Counted from the stretch's first letter, positions 11,001-21,880 are shown. The stretch: DNA of 64,000 nucleotides from Megaustenia siamemsis (GCA_032433765.1 JAVIAB010000124.1:91754845-91818844), one strand, 5' to 3'. The notes: generated by a model not told the origin, from the letters alone. A program made the numbers and translations.

Positions 11001-14000
11001 CATGTCATGGAAAACAGTCAACAACAGAACTGATACGATGCACTGTAGATAGAAGATTGTGGAAGGATATGATCGCCCACGCCAACCGGTATGGCACATG
11101 ATGATGTTCATTACTCAAAATTAATGAGTGAGTCTGATAATGAGTGACGGGGATAATCTGACAACTGACTGTGTGTCTAAATGTTCGGAATCGGAGTCAA
11201 CAACGATGGCCTAACATCATCAAGTGCTATACATATACAAATACGACGATCATCATTTTCAAGAGGACATGAACTTCCGGTATATTGTGCATAAGCGGCG
11301 GGAACCATTGAAGGCTATTCATGAAAAGTGCTCCTTGTTGCAGTTTCCTCATATTCCAAGTCCGGCTTGTTGCAGGAGCTACTAAGTTAAGTGCTCTGTG
11401 CACACCGTGAGCTGTGTGTCTCATCCGTTTTGATTATGTTTTGATATTCCAATTGTTTACGATGAATAATTATATCGTGTGACAGGGAACAGTTGGCTAT
11501 GTTCACTTTCTGCGCAGTTTCGCCTTTTGTCTTTTTGGTGTGCGCTGAGACTGCTACAATGGGGACTACAGTTACCTTTCTTTGTTTGGGAGATGAGATA
11601 TTAATTCGGATGATTACGCTGGCACGTGCGGTTGTGCAATTATGAATTTTAATTCGTTTGCAGTGATACCGGGACCTTCCATAACCAAATGAGTGAATCA
11701 TATACCTTCCTAGTGTTTTTTAGAAATACTTTATGGAAGACAGCCAAGTGTCTTCGTGTGGATACAGAGTAAATACCTAATCAAGAAAGAGGTTTGCATT
11801 TTCTTATATGTGCCGTTGTGATGATGTAAAGAATAAACGTGGATGCAATATAAGTATAAAGCAATGTTTTCAGTTAGTTCCTTTGACGATTATACATGCT
11901 TCTCATTATTATCTGGACTGGTTGCTATGTTTGCTAGGTCTCTTGTATTTTGTTTACTGCACTGTTTGTTATTCCGGTAAGTTATTCTTCTCTTTCTCTT
12001 CATCTCTTATTTGTAACACTATGTTGTAAAACTATTGGGATAAATGAAGAATCAGATAATAGGACAAATAGTGAAAATTACTTAAAAGCAAAAGGGATAG
12101 TTGAGTTCATCATCAAGAACCGGGCCTGCTGGCGTAGGTGACCAAGTCTCTCCACAACTTTCGATCTCGACAGTTATTTATCATTTCTTTTGTTGACCTT
12201 CTGCTAAGCCACTATCTTATGCTGTCTGGTGTCTTTTCTCTTTGCTTCCCTCTATCTCTTCGTCCCTCAATTTTCCCAGTTATTACAATATAATCTAGCT
12301 GTTTCCTTCTCATAACATGGCCAAAAAAATTATCATGGTTTCATTCTAATATTAAAAATTAGCTCTCTTTTCATTTTGACTTTTTTCAGAACGTTTTCAT
12401 TATTCTTCTTAGCTTTCCATGGTATTCTCAACATTCTTCTATAGAACCACATTTCTACAGACTCCAATGATTTTCTTGTCTGGTGTCCAAAATTGTCTTG
12501 TCTGTTTGGGAAAAAAAGCAAGGTAAAAGAGGCAGAGGTAGACCAAGACTTGTTGTCCGAACTCAAAATAATTTTTTTCTCCGAAACTATTTTATGGATT
12601 GGTGTAAAATATTGGTTGCACTCTTACATTTGCCCGGACCTTACACAATATACTTCTTCTATTAATAAATTGAAGGTTTTTGCTTATATAGCTTATGTTA
12701 AAAACACAAGAGGCTTTATGTACAGAAGATTAACGGTTTTACAGTCAATCCCCTCACCTGTTCAAAAATATGCACACTTTCATATTTTAAGTGGTTAAAA
12801 AACAATCATTGTAAAAGTGCAAGAGGATAACCGGTCTCAAAACAGGATTGATCTTACTAGAATATAAAGTAGAGCCAGTCACCGTGATATTCTAATGTGT
12901 GATGCGATGTACTGTAAAATATAATGTTTCTTCCACACTATTTGTTTTCATACACCACGGGTATAAGAAATATTCATATTTGCAAAATCCACTTTGACTT
13001 TGAACTTAAGCTGTACAGATTATTAAGGTACTGGAAAATCTAAGACTGCATGTCAAAAATAACGATATTGAGTTTATTGAGTTATTTGCGGGTCATAATC
13101 ATTGCACCCCAAACATTCCATAGATGCTCAGATCCCCTCCTCAGCAATTCCCTCAGTGTCCAGCGACTGACGACTCCAGTTCTATGTTGGTTGATAAGTC
13201 TTCTTACACGGCCACTAAGTTTCTCATTTCTGGCTGTGCCCATCTTAAATCCCATCATCCGAAGATGTGATGTGGATCTGTGTTTGTCGAAGTCATGTGC
13301 TCTTCCCACATCTCGGAGGGCATTGATAATGCCCGCCCGATCCATTGTTTGCCCGTCCTCAACGACAGCGCAGCTAGCCAACCTGTCCGCTCTTTCATTT
13401 CCCTGTACTCTGCATGTCCAGGGACATAGACAAAGGTGACCTTACGTATTTTGGATTTCTGCAACGACTCTACCCATTGCATGCGTACAGAGCCCGCCTC
13501 CACTTTTTTATCATGCTCATCGAATCACTCAGTATACATGCGTGGGTGTAGTCTTGTGACTCTAACCATCTGAATGCCTTGGTCACTGTCATCACCTCCA
13601 TTGTAATAACGATATTATGCCAAATAACTTATGACAAGAACTGATTTGAGTGTGGGCATACATTTGTAAACGGACTATAATTATCGTTGAACAGACACAC
13701 AAAATTTGACCAATGGACATATGATAAATGCTACACATATTATACCTTAGCACGAGACAACAATTGCTAATGCTGCAAACTTAGTACATGATAAACACAA
13801 TGGGTTTAGGGTTCTCATGAAAGCTTTAAAATGTATGTGCATAAAATATGTAGACCTAGATATGTACCAATGGGGAAAATAATAACACGAAACCATTTGC
13901 AGACAACCATAAGGTAACATTTGTAACAAATTAAATGGGAAGTCCACCTTTAATGGAGCAGTGATGCACAGACATCTCTCCAGTGTAATCATGGCCGTGA

Positions 14001-17000
14001 TACAACTGCTGACTCGGGTGAAGGACAAATGTGGCATTCCTGATATCAAATAAGCTATCTCGATAGGTTCGAAGAGCAGATCTGCTGCCAGCACTGGAGG
14101 TGTTAAACAAATGCATGACCAAATCATCGTAGTCAGACTGCCTAGATCACAAACAGCCAAACCTGTAGAAATAAGTAACCAATGTATGTGTTCCCTGTTG
14201 AAGTTATTTATATTATCAGGACGGTAGTGTGAAGTTTTTCCCGTGTGCTACCGGGGTTTCATTATGAGGGAAGTAGAGAATAGTGACAATGTGACCGTCC
14301 AGGCATGTCGTAAGAGGCGACTAAGGAGGTTGATCGATGGCTTGACAAGCTGTCATTGTAAAAAGTATTGTTATGGAAACAGAGCCATAGATTTTAGAAG
14401 TGGTGATCTCGGCAATATGTGCCATTTTGGCATGCCAGGTTTATGCTTTTAAGATTGTGGTTCCGCCCTACATGCCATCTTCGGCCCGAAAGGACAATAG
14501 ATAGATAGAGTGTGAAGTTTGGGCGCTAGTAATTTAATTAAAGAGATGACAGTGCTGAGTCGCACTAACATAGACTATTCTGCAAAGAATTGTGAAATAG
14601 GTGAGAAGGAGAGGTAAACGAAAAACGTGATGGGAAGATAATATGAAATTTGAAAATATTAAAAAAACTAATACAAATTTTTTTTCAGATTGGATTAATC
14701 TTGCTTGTTCAGTCTCAAACAATGAATAAAGATAGTGAGAAATGTAGAAAGTTGGCTAAATCTGACAGTTGTGTCCTAACGATACCGTGAATTATAGGGT
14801 GAAGAAGAGGAATACAATTATTAATGATGTATTGATGCCATTTGAAAGAGCAAGATGATCCAATCTGTTGCAGAAATGACACACTTTATCAAATTGGATA
14901 TCAACGATTTACACTGTCACGATGATTGCTTAGATGAAAAGAATAGAAGCGAGACAATTGAAGACTAAGGCTCCATTACTAATAGTGTTTAACGTCTGGC
15001 CAAGCGAAAAGGAATCGAAAAGGGAATACAACCCTTACTTTAATATGGCATGCTGAAGTCGGATGTTTTTGACGGAAAGGCGCAAATATCACAGCTGATA
15101 TGCAGACCACAACACAACGCAGACACGCCCACTTAGCGTCCTTTCAAGGGCGGATGACGAACAGGTGTACTCATTTAGTCATCGAGCGAACACAAGGAAG
15201 CAAGCCAGTCACCAAGACTGAACGTCTCTTAATGAGAACCATGTTGTGTACAACCAACCACGTTACCGCCAACGTCGTAGCTTCAATCTCCATTCTCATT
15301 TTGGAGACCGTAATGCTGCACTTGCCACATTCCCTAGTCACTTCTCTGCCATGTTTATCCCACAAAACCCAAACCGATGCGCTGTCCGCGGGATGTAGAA
15401 TCATCCATGTTATCTCAAACATCTCATTTCGCAAGTTGTATCTTCTGTATGTAGGCTTTGTTCGTTGGCCATGTTAGACTGTTAGCCGGGATGTGACCAT
15501 TGCCATGCACAAACAGCATCCTTTGAGATGCCCATAGACTAAATAGTGAGAGGTAAGTAAAAGAAAACTCTGACTATCTTCATGGATGGCACTGTGAGGT
15601 ACAGTTTATCACTGATGGACTTCCGGTCAATATGGAGGATAGGCGGCAGGAACCGTTGAGGCACTGTTTGAAAAGTGTTCCTTGTTGCAAATTCCTCATA
15701 TTCCAAGTCCGGCTTGCTGCTGGATCTGCTAAGTTTAGTGCTCTGTGCACACCAAGAGCTGTGTATTTCATCCGGATCGTGTTTCGATAATCCTTTCCGA
15801 CTGCTTATGATGAATGATGATATCATATGACGAAGGACATTTCGGTTTCTTTCCCTTTCGGTGCGGTTACGCCTCATGTCTTTTGGCGTTTGCTCTGGCT
15901 GCTATGATGGAGACTTTACAAGCCTTTTATTTTTGGATATTAGATGACATGGTAATTCGGATGATTCCACTGGCGCGGGCGGTTGAGCAATTATATTCAT
16001 CGTTCGCCCTACAAATCACCTTTTTGTCGCCCTGCAATAAACTAATCTAGAACGTTACAAGACATTACATACGCCCCAACTTCATCTGTTCTCGGTCAAA
16101 CAACAAGAGAACTCCAGGATCACCTAAATACACGTTTATTTTTTCTGAAACAAAATTTCCAGCAATGAATACTGTAATAAAAATCATGTACTATACATTT
16201 TGTCCCGGACAAATGATACTTCAGATCAACGGTTTAGCACATGAACACATAGTAGTTCTGGTTTGGAAAGTATTAAGTGACCTCATACTGTGGGCCGTAT
16301 TATTTAAACAAATTCTCATTCGTGCATTTTGTTTTCTTTTAAAATTTGACGTGCAAAAATTTAAAAAAAAAGAGAACGCTGTGCAATTTAAAAAAAAAAA
16401 TACATTATGGGACATACCAATATTTGGATATATACTTTCATATTATAAACATTGCGTTTTGTGTGAAGTTAAAGGGCTAACATTCGACATACACTGTATT
16501 TTCTAAATTGGTTCATCATACAATCGCAGATTAGTCATCAATGCTTTTCTTCTTTCTTTTGCCTTTCCGATTTTAAATTTGTAATAGTCTTCTGTCTCTG
16601 TTTTCTTACATAATTATTTCTTCTGTGTCATTCTTCTCTGCAATTCCGGGTGATTCACCTCCCTTTTCTTTTTCTTCCGGAGGCCCTAGCTTAGCAGGTG
16701 TTGTATAATAAGTGCTTGATTTTTAATAGAAATTGGAATAGAACGCTGAAAAAAGGAAAATTGAAATGATTGGTCAAAACTGACAAAATGCAAGGAAAAT
16801 GAGATCGTGGTTAACAGTGAGAAAAGACACTGAGTAACTTGGCATCGTTTCATTGTAAAAATTCAACGAGAGTACTGATACGAAACACTGAGGACAGACA
16901 TTTTATGAAAGGTCATGATCGCCTTTGACAACCGGCATGGCACATAATGATGGCCTAGCAAATTACCTAAGCATTGGGGGCCTCGGTACCCTAGTTGGGA

Positions 17001-20000
17001 AAACCACCTGGCTGGGATACCAACCTTCGAACTACCCGTTTTCGATTCCCGCTGGGAGCAGTGCGGGTTGTACTAGTGGTTGGAAACAAAAAATACCCCC
17101 GCGGTCGTCCCAGCCGCTGGCAGAAATGGGTATCAGTGTAGTCGTACTCTGGGAAGATGAGGAATGCCGCTTCGTATCGTGAGTTTCGATGCTTGAAGCG
17201 ACACTATCCCTAAGGCCGATCAAATATGGGTGAAAACTCGCGTGCTAAGAAGCTGTTTCAAGTCTCGTAAGTCTCCACAATGCAAGACGAACTCGATCGC
17301 ATTTCTTCCTGGTGTGGGGTTTCAGGTGCCTTGGTTAATCCTAATAAAGCATCAGTTTCATGGTTCTCCCTTAACAATCATATCGTTAATACGACCACAC
17401 CGGTAGTACGAATGGGAGCTGATGAGGTGACCAGGGACAAGTTGATGACATACCTCGGAGTTAAGTTTGATCGCAGCCTGTGTTTTCGGGACCACGTTGA
17501 CCATGTGATAACAAAATCCCGCAAAGGATTAGCCGCCTTGAAGGTCATGGCAGCTGCCAACATCGAGCAGAGGCTACTTACTCTTCTGTTCCAGGGATTA
17601 GTCCTCGCACCAATCGAGTATGCCCTGGCCATTCTTACTGTCAGTACGACTCAAATTGATAGGCTGGAGAAAATACAAAATGAAGCCATGCGCATTATCC
17701 TGGGATGTACGAGGGACACTCTCTGTGTGGCAATGAGGTATCTTCTTGACTTTCCAACCATGGATGACAGAATCAAGATCTGGAGAGCACGAGCATACCT
17801 GAAGATTAGTACAGATACAGAGCATCCATTGCAACACGTGCTCAACACAGAGAAAGGTACCAGGCTAAAAAGAGGCAAATCATGGGTGGGCCGAGCAGAA
17901 GATGTCATCAAACAGGTCTGTGGGCTTACCAATCTCAGCGTTGGTGAGGAGTGGATACCGGTGCCTACGTCATTCAAGGGGACTTTCTCATGTATTGTCA
18001 CACTCGACAGGAAAAGTAGGGAACAGAACCCAGTCGTGGTTAATGCTGAGGTCAACGGTCTCATCTGCGATAACACCGATGAGAAAGATGCAGTCATCTA
18101 TACAGACGGATCTGTAAGACGACACGAAAAAAGTGCATGGGCATTTACAGCACGTTCGGCAGGCAGAATAGCCAAGGAAGATAGTGGTGCATACGCCATG
18201 ACCACGAGTAGCATGACAATGGAGGGGATGGCAGTGACCAAGGCATTCAAATGGTTAGAGTCACAAGACTATATCCACGCATGTATACTGAGTGATTCGA
18301 TGAGCATGATAAAAAAAGTGGAGGCGGGCTTTGTACGCATGCAATGGGTAGAGTCGTTGCAGAAATCAAAAATACGTAAGGTCACCTTTGTCTATGTCCC
18401 TGGACATGCGGGAGTACGGGGAAATGAGAGAGCGGACAGGTTGGCTAGCTGCGCTGTCGTTGAGGACGGGCAACCGATGGATCGGGCGGACGTCATCAAT
18501 GCACTCCGAGATGTGGGAAGAGCACAGGACTTCGACAAACACAGATCAACGTCGCTTCTTCGGATGATGGAAATGGGAGTTAAGATGGGCACAGCCAGAA
18601 ATGAGAAACTTGGTGGCCGTGTAAGAAGACTTATCAACCAACATAGAACTGGAGTCGTCAGTCGCTGGACACTGAGGGAATTGCTGAGGAGGGGATCTGA
18701 GCACCTATGGACATGTTCGGAGTGCAATGATGATGACCCGCAAATAACTCAATAACTCAATAACCTTAATGAACTAACCAGAATCGGCTTGTGCCTGTTA
18801 TGTGCATATTTCATTGCGCATTTCATCGTTGTTTGCCAAGATCAAAAGCACATTTTACCAGATTAATGACTGTTGTGAATAAACAGAAAAGGAAACGCAC
18901 ATATTCGTATTATTTCATACACCCTACCACAGGAATTAGATAGCTGATGGCCGAATTGATAAAGTGTCTAGTCCCAAAGCAGAAGAACGCGGGTTCGAAT
19001 CCTGGTAGGTTTAAAAGTTTTTCTGTCCGTGGAGAAATAGAAGCTTGGATCAGAAGACCTCGTGACGACTGCACTGAACAAACGGTCGTTAGCCTCCCGT
19101 CTTATATGACCCTATGGCAGACCCCAGCATTGGGAAACGGCCATAAATATGTTATTTTTTTTTGTTTTTGTTTTTTTTTTTAAACCGTAGGAAATGTTCG
19201 ATGATGATATTTTTTCACTTTTGTTTCAACATTTTTGGACATTTCCTACGGTTTAAAAAAAAATAAACAACATCTTCATGTACGTTTCCCAATACTGGGG
19301 TATGCCATAGGGATATATAAAACGGGAGGATAAAGATCGTTAAAAAAAAAAAAAAAGGATAGTACCGCGGTCACGCCAAGTGGCGTATAGGGAATATGGT
19401 GTTAGTGACCATAATTGTTACAGACCTTCGGTACATGATTTTTGGAGTAATGTGGTCGATATTACGCCCGTACCGCTTTACTTTCCCAGAAAAAATCCGG
19501 TACCCATTTAAGATGAACCCGGAAGCCGTCGCTTGGGATCGAACCCTACCTCTTGTCCTTTGTAGTCCAGTTCACTAACCACTGAGCTATCGCGGCTCCC
19601 ATTGTTAATTGTCTCAGAGAGTAAAATTTCTTCAGTTGGATTATTAATTGACTCAGAGAGTAATAAATTTTCAGTTAGATTATTAATTGTCTCAGAGAGT
19701 AACATTTCTTCAGTTGGATTATTAATTGTCTCAGAGAGTAACATTTCTTCAGTTGGATTATTAATTGTCTCAGAGAGTAACATTTCTTCAGTTGGATTAT
19801 TAATTGTCCCCGAGAGTAATATTTCTTCACTTGGATTATTAATTGTCTGCAAGAGTAAAATTCCTTCTCTTGGATTATTAATTGTCCCTGAGAGTAATAT
19901 TTCTTCAATTGGATTAATATGTCTGTCTGTGAAATAAACAAAAAGATTTATGATAACATTAATGTGAATACTATTTACCGAACAAACTGACGTTAACTGA

Positions 20001-20156
20001 ATCCTGGAAACCTTGTTTAACGAAACAGATAATATTGATAACATTTGCTATGATGCCAAGGACATTTATTATCTGACACAGGACGCTGTAGATAATCCAC
20101 GTAAATATTATTATTGCTTCGTTGCTAATATTAAAATTATGCCCTGATGAATTCAT
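7436..20156 (-). CDS. Gene 1: chemosensory-type class A GPCR, three coding exons
   Basis: Coding exons are 20156-19979 (178 bp), 14162-13948 (215 bp) and 8041-7436 (606 bp), giving 332 codons plus stop with GT/AG at each junction. The product is a seven-pass membrane receptor of the rhodopsin-like superfamily, closest in my recognition to the expanded 'chemosensory receptor' family of sea slugs and snails, so it probably signals through a G protein in sensory cells; the ligand is unknown. Visible hallmarks are TM1 with GIIAN (N38), TM2 LAVCDL, an ERC triplet in place of DRY after TM3, CFIP in TM6 in place of CWxP, and MNILIYYYM in TM7 in place of NPxxY. An AATAAA lies on the minus strand at 7405-7400, about 30 bp past the stop. 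The start is the first ATG before an NSS glycosylation site and matches gene 2. Both introns are full of transposons but the frame is open, so the gene is probably functional. Confidence 0.85.
8283..9390 (-). mobile_element. Very old LINE reverse transcriptase remnant in intron 2 of gene 1
   Basis: Antisense traces of RT blocks appear in order: an FKEAFN-type block near 8990-9010, a DFADDI-type block near 8700 and a terminal GHVMRRDSK-type region near 8560. It starts after a TATCTATCTATTGTCC tail that is shared with 48950, 55866 and (reversed) 14490. No usable frame remains. Confidence 0.5.
9573..9823 (-). mobile_element. SINE-1 copy 3, intron 2 of gene 1
   Basis: Full length with an A-box change (TATCTCGGCT head end). 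Same orientation as the host gene. Confidence 0.92.
10556..11105 (+). mobile_element. LINE-B 3' part, open for 160 codons
   Basis: The open frame 10619-11101 reads KRVHRCYIETILTYGSESWTV, RRMLKVPWTAKKTNEEIL, FFVRIMRRGKLEYLVTTG, and ends in ANRYGT before a TGATGATG tail. It is the post-RT region of a non-LTR retrotransposon, in antisense in intron 2 of gene 1. Confidence 0.82.
11160..11690 (+). mobile_element. F element copy, intron 2 of gene 1
   Basis: It shares the same blocks as 57019-57548 inverted (TGTTCGGAATCGGAGTC, TCATATTCCAAGTCCGGC, GTGCTCTGTGCACACCG), ending CCTTCCATAACC. Possible duplication AATGAGTGA near 11139 and 11684. Confidence 0.7.
12108..12510 (-). mobile_element. LINE-C 3' fragment
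   Basis: A short ATCATCAAG tail is at the left, then antisense of the family-C terminal region; MWFYRRMLRIPWKAKK and VKMKRELIFNIRM are visible at about 12460-12350. A short LINE-A-like GKRGRGRPRL piece in the opposite direction follows at 12505-12560. Confidence 0.65.
13075..13620 (-). mobile_element. LINE-E copy 3: RNase H 3' fragment, broken
   Basis: The minus strand encodes the RNase H C-terminal half and tail in two frames: GSVRMQWVESLQKSKIRKV at about 13500-13440, then DRAGIINALRDVGRAHDFDK. The MGVKMGTARN region carries a deletion. The AATAACTCAATAAA tail is at the left end. It is more diverged than copies 1 and 2. It lies in intron 2 of gene 1 in the sense direction. Confidence 0.8.
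13948..14162 (-). CDS. Gene 1 exon 2: TM2 to TM3
   Basis: The acceptor ttctacag|GT at 14163/14162 completes the Gly codon and continues LAVCDLGSL (TM2, conserved Asp). The exon runs through the first extracellular loop (FEPIEIAYLISG), TM3 (FTRVSSCITAMIT) and the ERCLCITAPLK motif. The donor is AAG|GTGGAC at 13948/13947 (phase 0). The length is 215 bp, identical to the other two genes. Confidence 0.85.
14238..14508 (+). mobile_element. 271-bp retroposed element with 12-bp duplication
   Basis: AGTGTGAAGTTT occurs at 14226-14237 and 14509-14520. The insert ends with GGCCCGAAAGGACAATAG and an ATAG repeat. The same end, inverted, is at 8283, 48955 and 55866. It is probably the 3' part of a LINE or a SINE using an ATAG-type tail. 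It lies in intron 1 of gene 1, 64 bp upstream of the exon 2 acceptor. Confidence 0.75.
15165..15475 (-). mobile_element. RNase H fragment of another LINE
   Basis: The minus-strand frame (15434-15171) reads VWVLWDKHGREVTRECGKCS then KMRMEIEATTLAVTWL, the pattern around the RNase H Glu in LINEs of the I/Ingi type. Neither neighbouring domain is present. It differs in sequence from LINE-E and LINE-H. Confidence 0.55.
15590..16015 (+). mobile_element. F element copy, diverged, intron 1 of gene 1
   Basis: It shares the blocks from CTTCCGGTCAATATGG to GGGCGGTTGAGCAATTAT; the 3' end is lost. Confidence 0.65.
16760..16955 (+). mobile_element. Old LINE-B 3' remnant
   Basis: It is recognisable by the order of the same blocks, ending GACAACCGGCATGGCACA then TGATG, but with many indels. 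Confidence 0.55.
16970..18765 (+). mobile_element. LINE-E copy 1: RNase H-bearing non-LTR retrotransposon, 5'-truncated
   Basis: It lies antisense in intron 1 of gene 1. The coding part is the ORF at 17280-18755. The 3' end is a short repeat of AACTCAATAA. The 300 bp before the ORF (starting at the GGGGCCTCGG stretch) are GC-richer than the surroundings and probably belong to the element, but I cannot fix the 5' boundary. No target-site duplication was found. Confidence 0.8.
17280..18755 (+). CDS. LINE-E ORF2 C-terminal part: end of reverse transcriptase, connection, RNase H
   Basis: The 491-residue open frame starts inside the end of the reverse transcriptase (WCGVSGALVNPNKAS, then TYLGVKFD at 58-65). 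A connection region follows, then a type I RNase H domain at about 270-390 with the catalytic set D276 (YTDGS), E315 (MTMEG), D339 (LSDSM) and D386 (NERAD), plus VPGHAG. It ends with CSEC and PQITQ. RT motifs upstream, including the YxDD box, are missing, so this copy cannot move by itself. The frame is fully open, so it inserted recently. The stop codon lies inside the terminal AACTCAATAA repeat. I-clade or Ingi-like is my best guess. Confidence 0.85.
   Translation: MQDELDRISSWCGVSGALVNPNKASVSWFSLNNHIVNTTTPVVRMGADEVTRDKLMTYLGVKFDRSLCFRDHVDHVITKSRKGLAALKVMAAANIEQRLLTLLFQGLVLAPIEYALAILTVSTTQIDRLEKIQNEAMRIILGCTRDTLCVAMRYLLDFPTMDDRIKIWRARAYLKISTDTEHPLQHVLNTEKGTRLKRGKSWVGRAEDVIKQVCGLTNLSVGEEWIPVPTSFKGTFSCIVTLDRKSREQNPVVVNAEVNGLICDNTDEKDAVIYTDGSVRRHEKSAWAFTARSAGRIAKEDSGAYAMTTSSMTMEGMAVTKAFKWLESQDYIHACILSDSMSMIKKVEAGFVRMQWVESLQKSKIRKVTFVYVPGHAGVRGNERADRLASCAVVEDGQPMDRADVINALRDVGRAQDFDKHRSTSLLRMMEMGVKMGTARNEKLGGRVRRLINQHRTGVVSRWTLRELLRRGSEHLWTCSECNDDDPQITQ
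18945..19197 (+). mobile_element. SINE-2, tRNA-Leu/Ser-like head
   Basis: The A-box-like GATGGCCGAATTGAT (18946-18960) and B box GGGTTCGAATCC (18991-19002) resemble a tRNA-Leu/Ser head. The body contains CCCCAGCATTGGGAAACGG and a T-rich 3' end. It is unrelated to SINE-1. Not a functional tRNA gene: no acceptor pairing. It lies in intron 1 of gene 1. Confidence 0.7.
19238..19345 (-). mobile_element. SINE-2 3' end, inverted second copy
   Basis: The reverse complement matches the last roughly 110 bp of the first copy (CCCCAGTATTGGGAAACG, T-run, AAACCGTAGGAAATGT). It ends at an A-run before SINE-1 copy 4. Confidence 0.7.
19361..19600 (-). mobile_element. SINE-1 copy 4, intron 1 of gene 1
   Basis: Full length with a short deletion after GGTACCCATT. 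The head end directly adjoins the 39-bp minisatellite at 19603. Confidence 0.92.
19603..19920. repeat. 39-bp minisatellite, about 8 copies, intron 1 of gene 1
   Basis: The unit is built on ATTGTCTCAGAGAGTAACAT and TTCTTCAGTTGGATTATTA. The right-hand units are more diverged. It ends about 60 bp from the exon 1 donor. Frames through it (e.g. 20044-19508, minus) are artefacts of the 39-bp period. Confidence 0.93.
19979..20156 (-). CDS. Gene 1 exon 1: N-terminus and TM1
   Basis: It encodes residues 1-59 plus the first base of Gly60. A short extracellular tail (NSS sequon) is followed by a hydrophobic TM1 at about 15-46 and the conserved GFQDSVN loop. The donor is G|GTAAAT at 19979/19978 (phase 1). 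The exon is 178 bp, exactly like exon 1 of gene 2. The ORF could be extended upstream through GTG but not to another ATG, so ATG at 20156 is preferred. Confidence 0.85.
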
Positions 20157-21120
20157 GGCAACAAACACACGTTGTCGGTAATTAATTTAATTTTCTGTTC
20201 AAAATTTCACAAGCACTCATTCAGCAATTGCATCCTAGTTCTATATTCACATAAAGATAACCCAAAATAAACTATTTCTTCTATTAAAGTGTGCTTTTAA
20301 AACTTCATTACTTATTCGCTTCTACAAAAATTATTAAACACATTTCACATGTATTCAGAATTCCTATTTAAACTATTCGAGACCAGAAAGCGAGCGGAAA
20401 TCCTGGTAGATTAATTACAAGAACGAAGCAATTATGCACACAAGTGTAATCAGTGAAGACATTAATCACATAATATTATTGGAACTTCAAATTAATTGGA
20501 GCCTTTAATTATTGCGTGCATTCTAGACAGTAGTTATGTGCTGCGTATCAACCTACCATTTATTAATTACATTCTATATAAGTCATAACGCTTACTAATT
20601 ATTCAGTGGTAGTAATACATGTTCACACTAGGGTTATAAATAATTTTTAATCATAGATAATATAACAAAATGACAGCAAAATAACTAGATAATAAACAAC
20701 CAGTTTTGTCGTCATTAATTCCGTTTTTTCGTCTATAATTGCATATCTGCAAACACCATACTTACAATTACTAGTCCGTATTTTGCTTCCAGGTATGTCA
20801 TTTTGAACCGTAGTTTACTAAAGTCAGTGCATGCTTACAAAAGAGGATGTTAAGTTACATCTTTAAAACACAACGGTATGCTGGTATCTAATGTCTGGCA
20901 TTAATGACACACTTCAAAATTAACAGTGCATTGTTTATTATCTGTAGCACTGTAATGACAATATATGAGATGTGTGTTATGGAAACTAATTCAGAGATCT
21001 GCACAAAGAATATCGTTCGTAGATTTCAAATAATAAATATATCTCAGACATCTCATACAAAAATTAAGATATATAATGGTGTTGGTAAAGAAATTGTTCA
21101 ATATAGCGATCCAGTACACA
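20157..21120. other. Upstream region of gene 1, no gene seen
   Basis: AT-rich DNA. Presumably holds the gene 1 promoter, but no TATA/initiator pair can be singled out. Confidence 0.5.
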
Positions 21121-21124
21121 ATAC

Positions 21125-21180
21125 AATCTTCATTCCAACGTTGTGCTACCAATGCAAGACTTGGAAGTTAGACTCGAGTG
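21125..21180 (+). mobile_element. LINE-D-like remnant
   Basis: IPTLCYQCKTWKLDS parallels IPVCYQCQNWTLDS of the LINE-D copy near 50 kb. Only this block is left. Confidence 0.4.
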
Positions 21181-21880
21181 ATCATCATGTGCCATACCGG
21201 TTGCCGTAGACGATCATGTCCTTTCAAGATCTTCTATCTACAGTGCATCGTATCCGTTCTGTTGTTGGCTGCTTTTTTATGACATGACACCAAGCTATCC
21301 AGTATTTGTTCTCTTTGACGTCCGCGATCTCTCTTTCCTTGTATTTTGCCAGCTGTAATCTAGCATTCCAACTTTCCTCTACTCATTATGTGCCCGAAAA
21401 ATGTTGATGGTTTCTTTCTGATGTTGTTTTTGTTTTAGGAGCTCCCTTTTTGTGTTGGCCTCTTTGAGAATTTCTTCATTGGTCTTTTTAGGTGTCCAGG
21501 GAACTTTCAACATTCTTCTGAGAAATGCCATCTCTGTGACCTCTAATCGTCTTTTCATTTGTTTTTGTCTACTATCCATGTTTCGTTTTCTTACGTTAGA
21601 ATTGGTTCTATATAGCACCGATGAACTCTCATTCTCACTTCTATTGATATATATTTTTTGCAAAAGATATTTTTCATTATCTGAAATGCATTTTTTGGCC
21701 TTAGCTAGATGATGGTGATGATTGTTTCTTCGATATGACCATTATTTTTGTTTTCTTACTATTCAGACTGAGACCTTTTTTTTTTTTTTTGCTTTCTTTA
21801 ACTATTATGTCTATTTCTTGTAGTTCATTCTCTGTCTCAGCTATTAAGACTGTGTCATCCGCATATCGCAAATTATTTAT

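Noticed and set aside
16165..16506. 113-codon plus frame MNTVIKIMYYTFCPGQ
   Set aside because: AT-rich, contains poly-K from A-runs, no domain, lies in an intron; treated as chance.
17651..18097. 148-codon minus frame, repeated at 22543-22989
   Set aside because: Antisense shadow of the LINE-E ORF, duplicated because the LINE is duplicated.
18392..18727. 111-codon minus frame with CSDPLLSNSLSVQRL, also at 21913-22248
   Set aside because: Antisense shadow of LINE-E.
19508..20044. 178-codon minus frame with INNPTEEMLLSET repeats
   Set aside because: Runs through the 39-bp minisatellite and a SINE; overlaps exon 1 of gene 1 in another frame.
21408..21500. Possible independent gene on the minus strand (94 codons, 21663-21379)
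   Set aside because: It is the LINE-B terminal region (RRMLKVPWTPKKTNEEIL).
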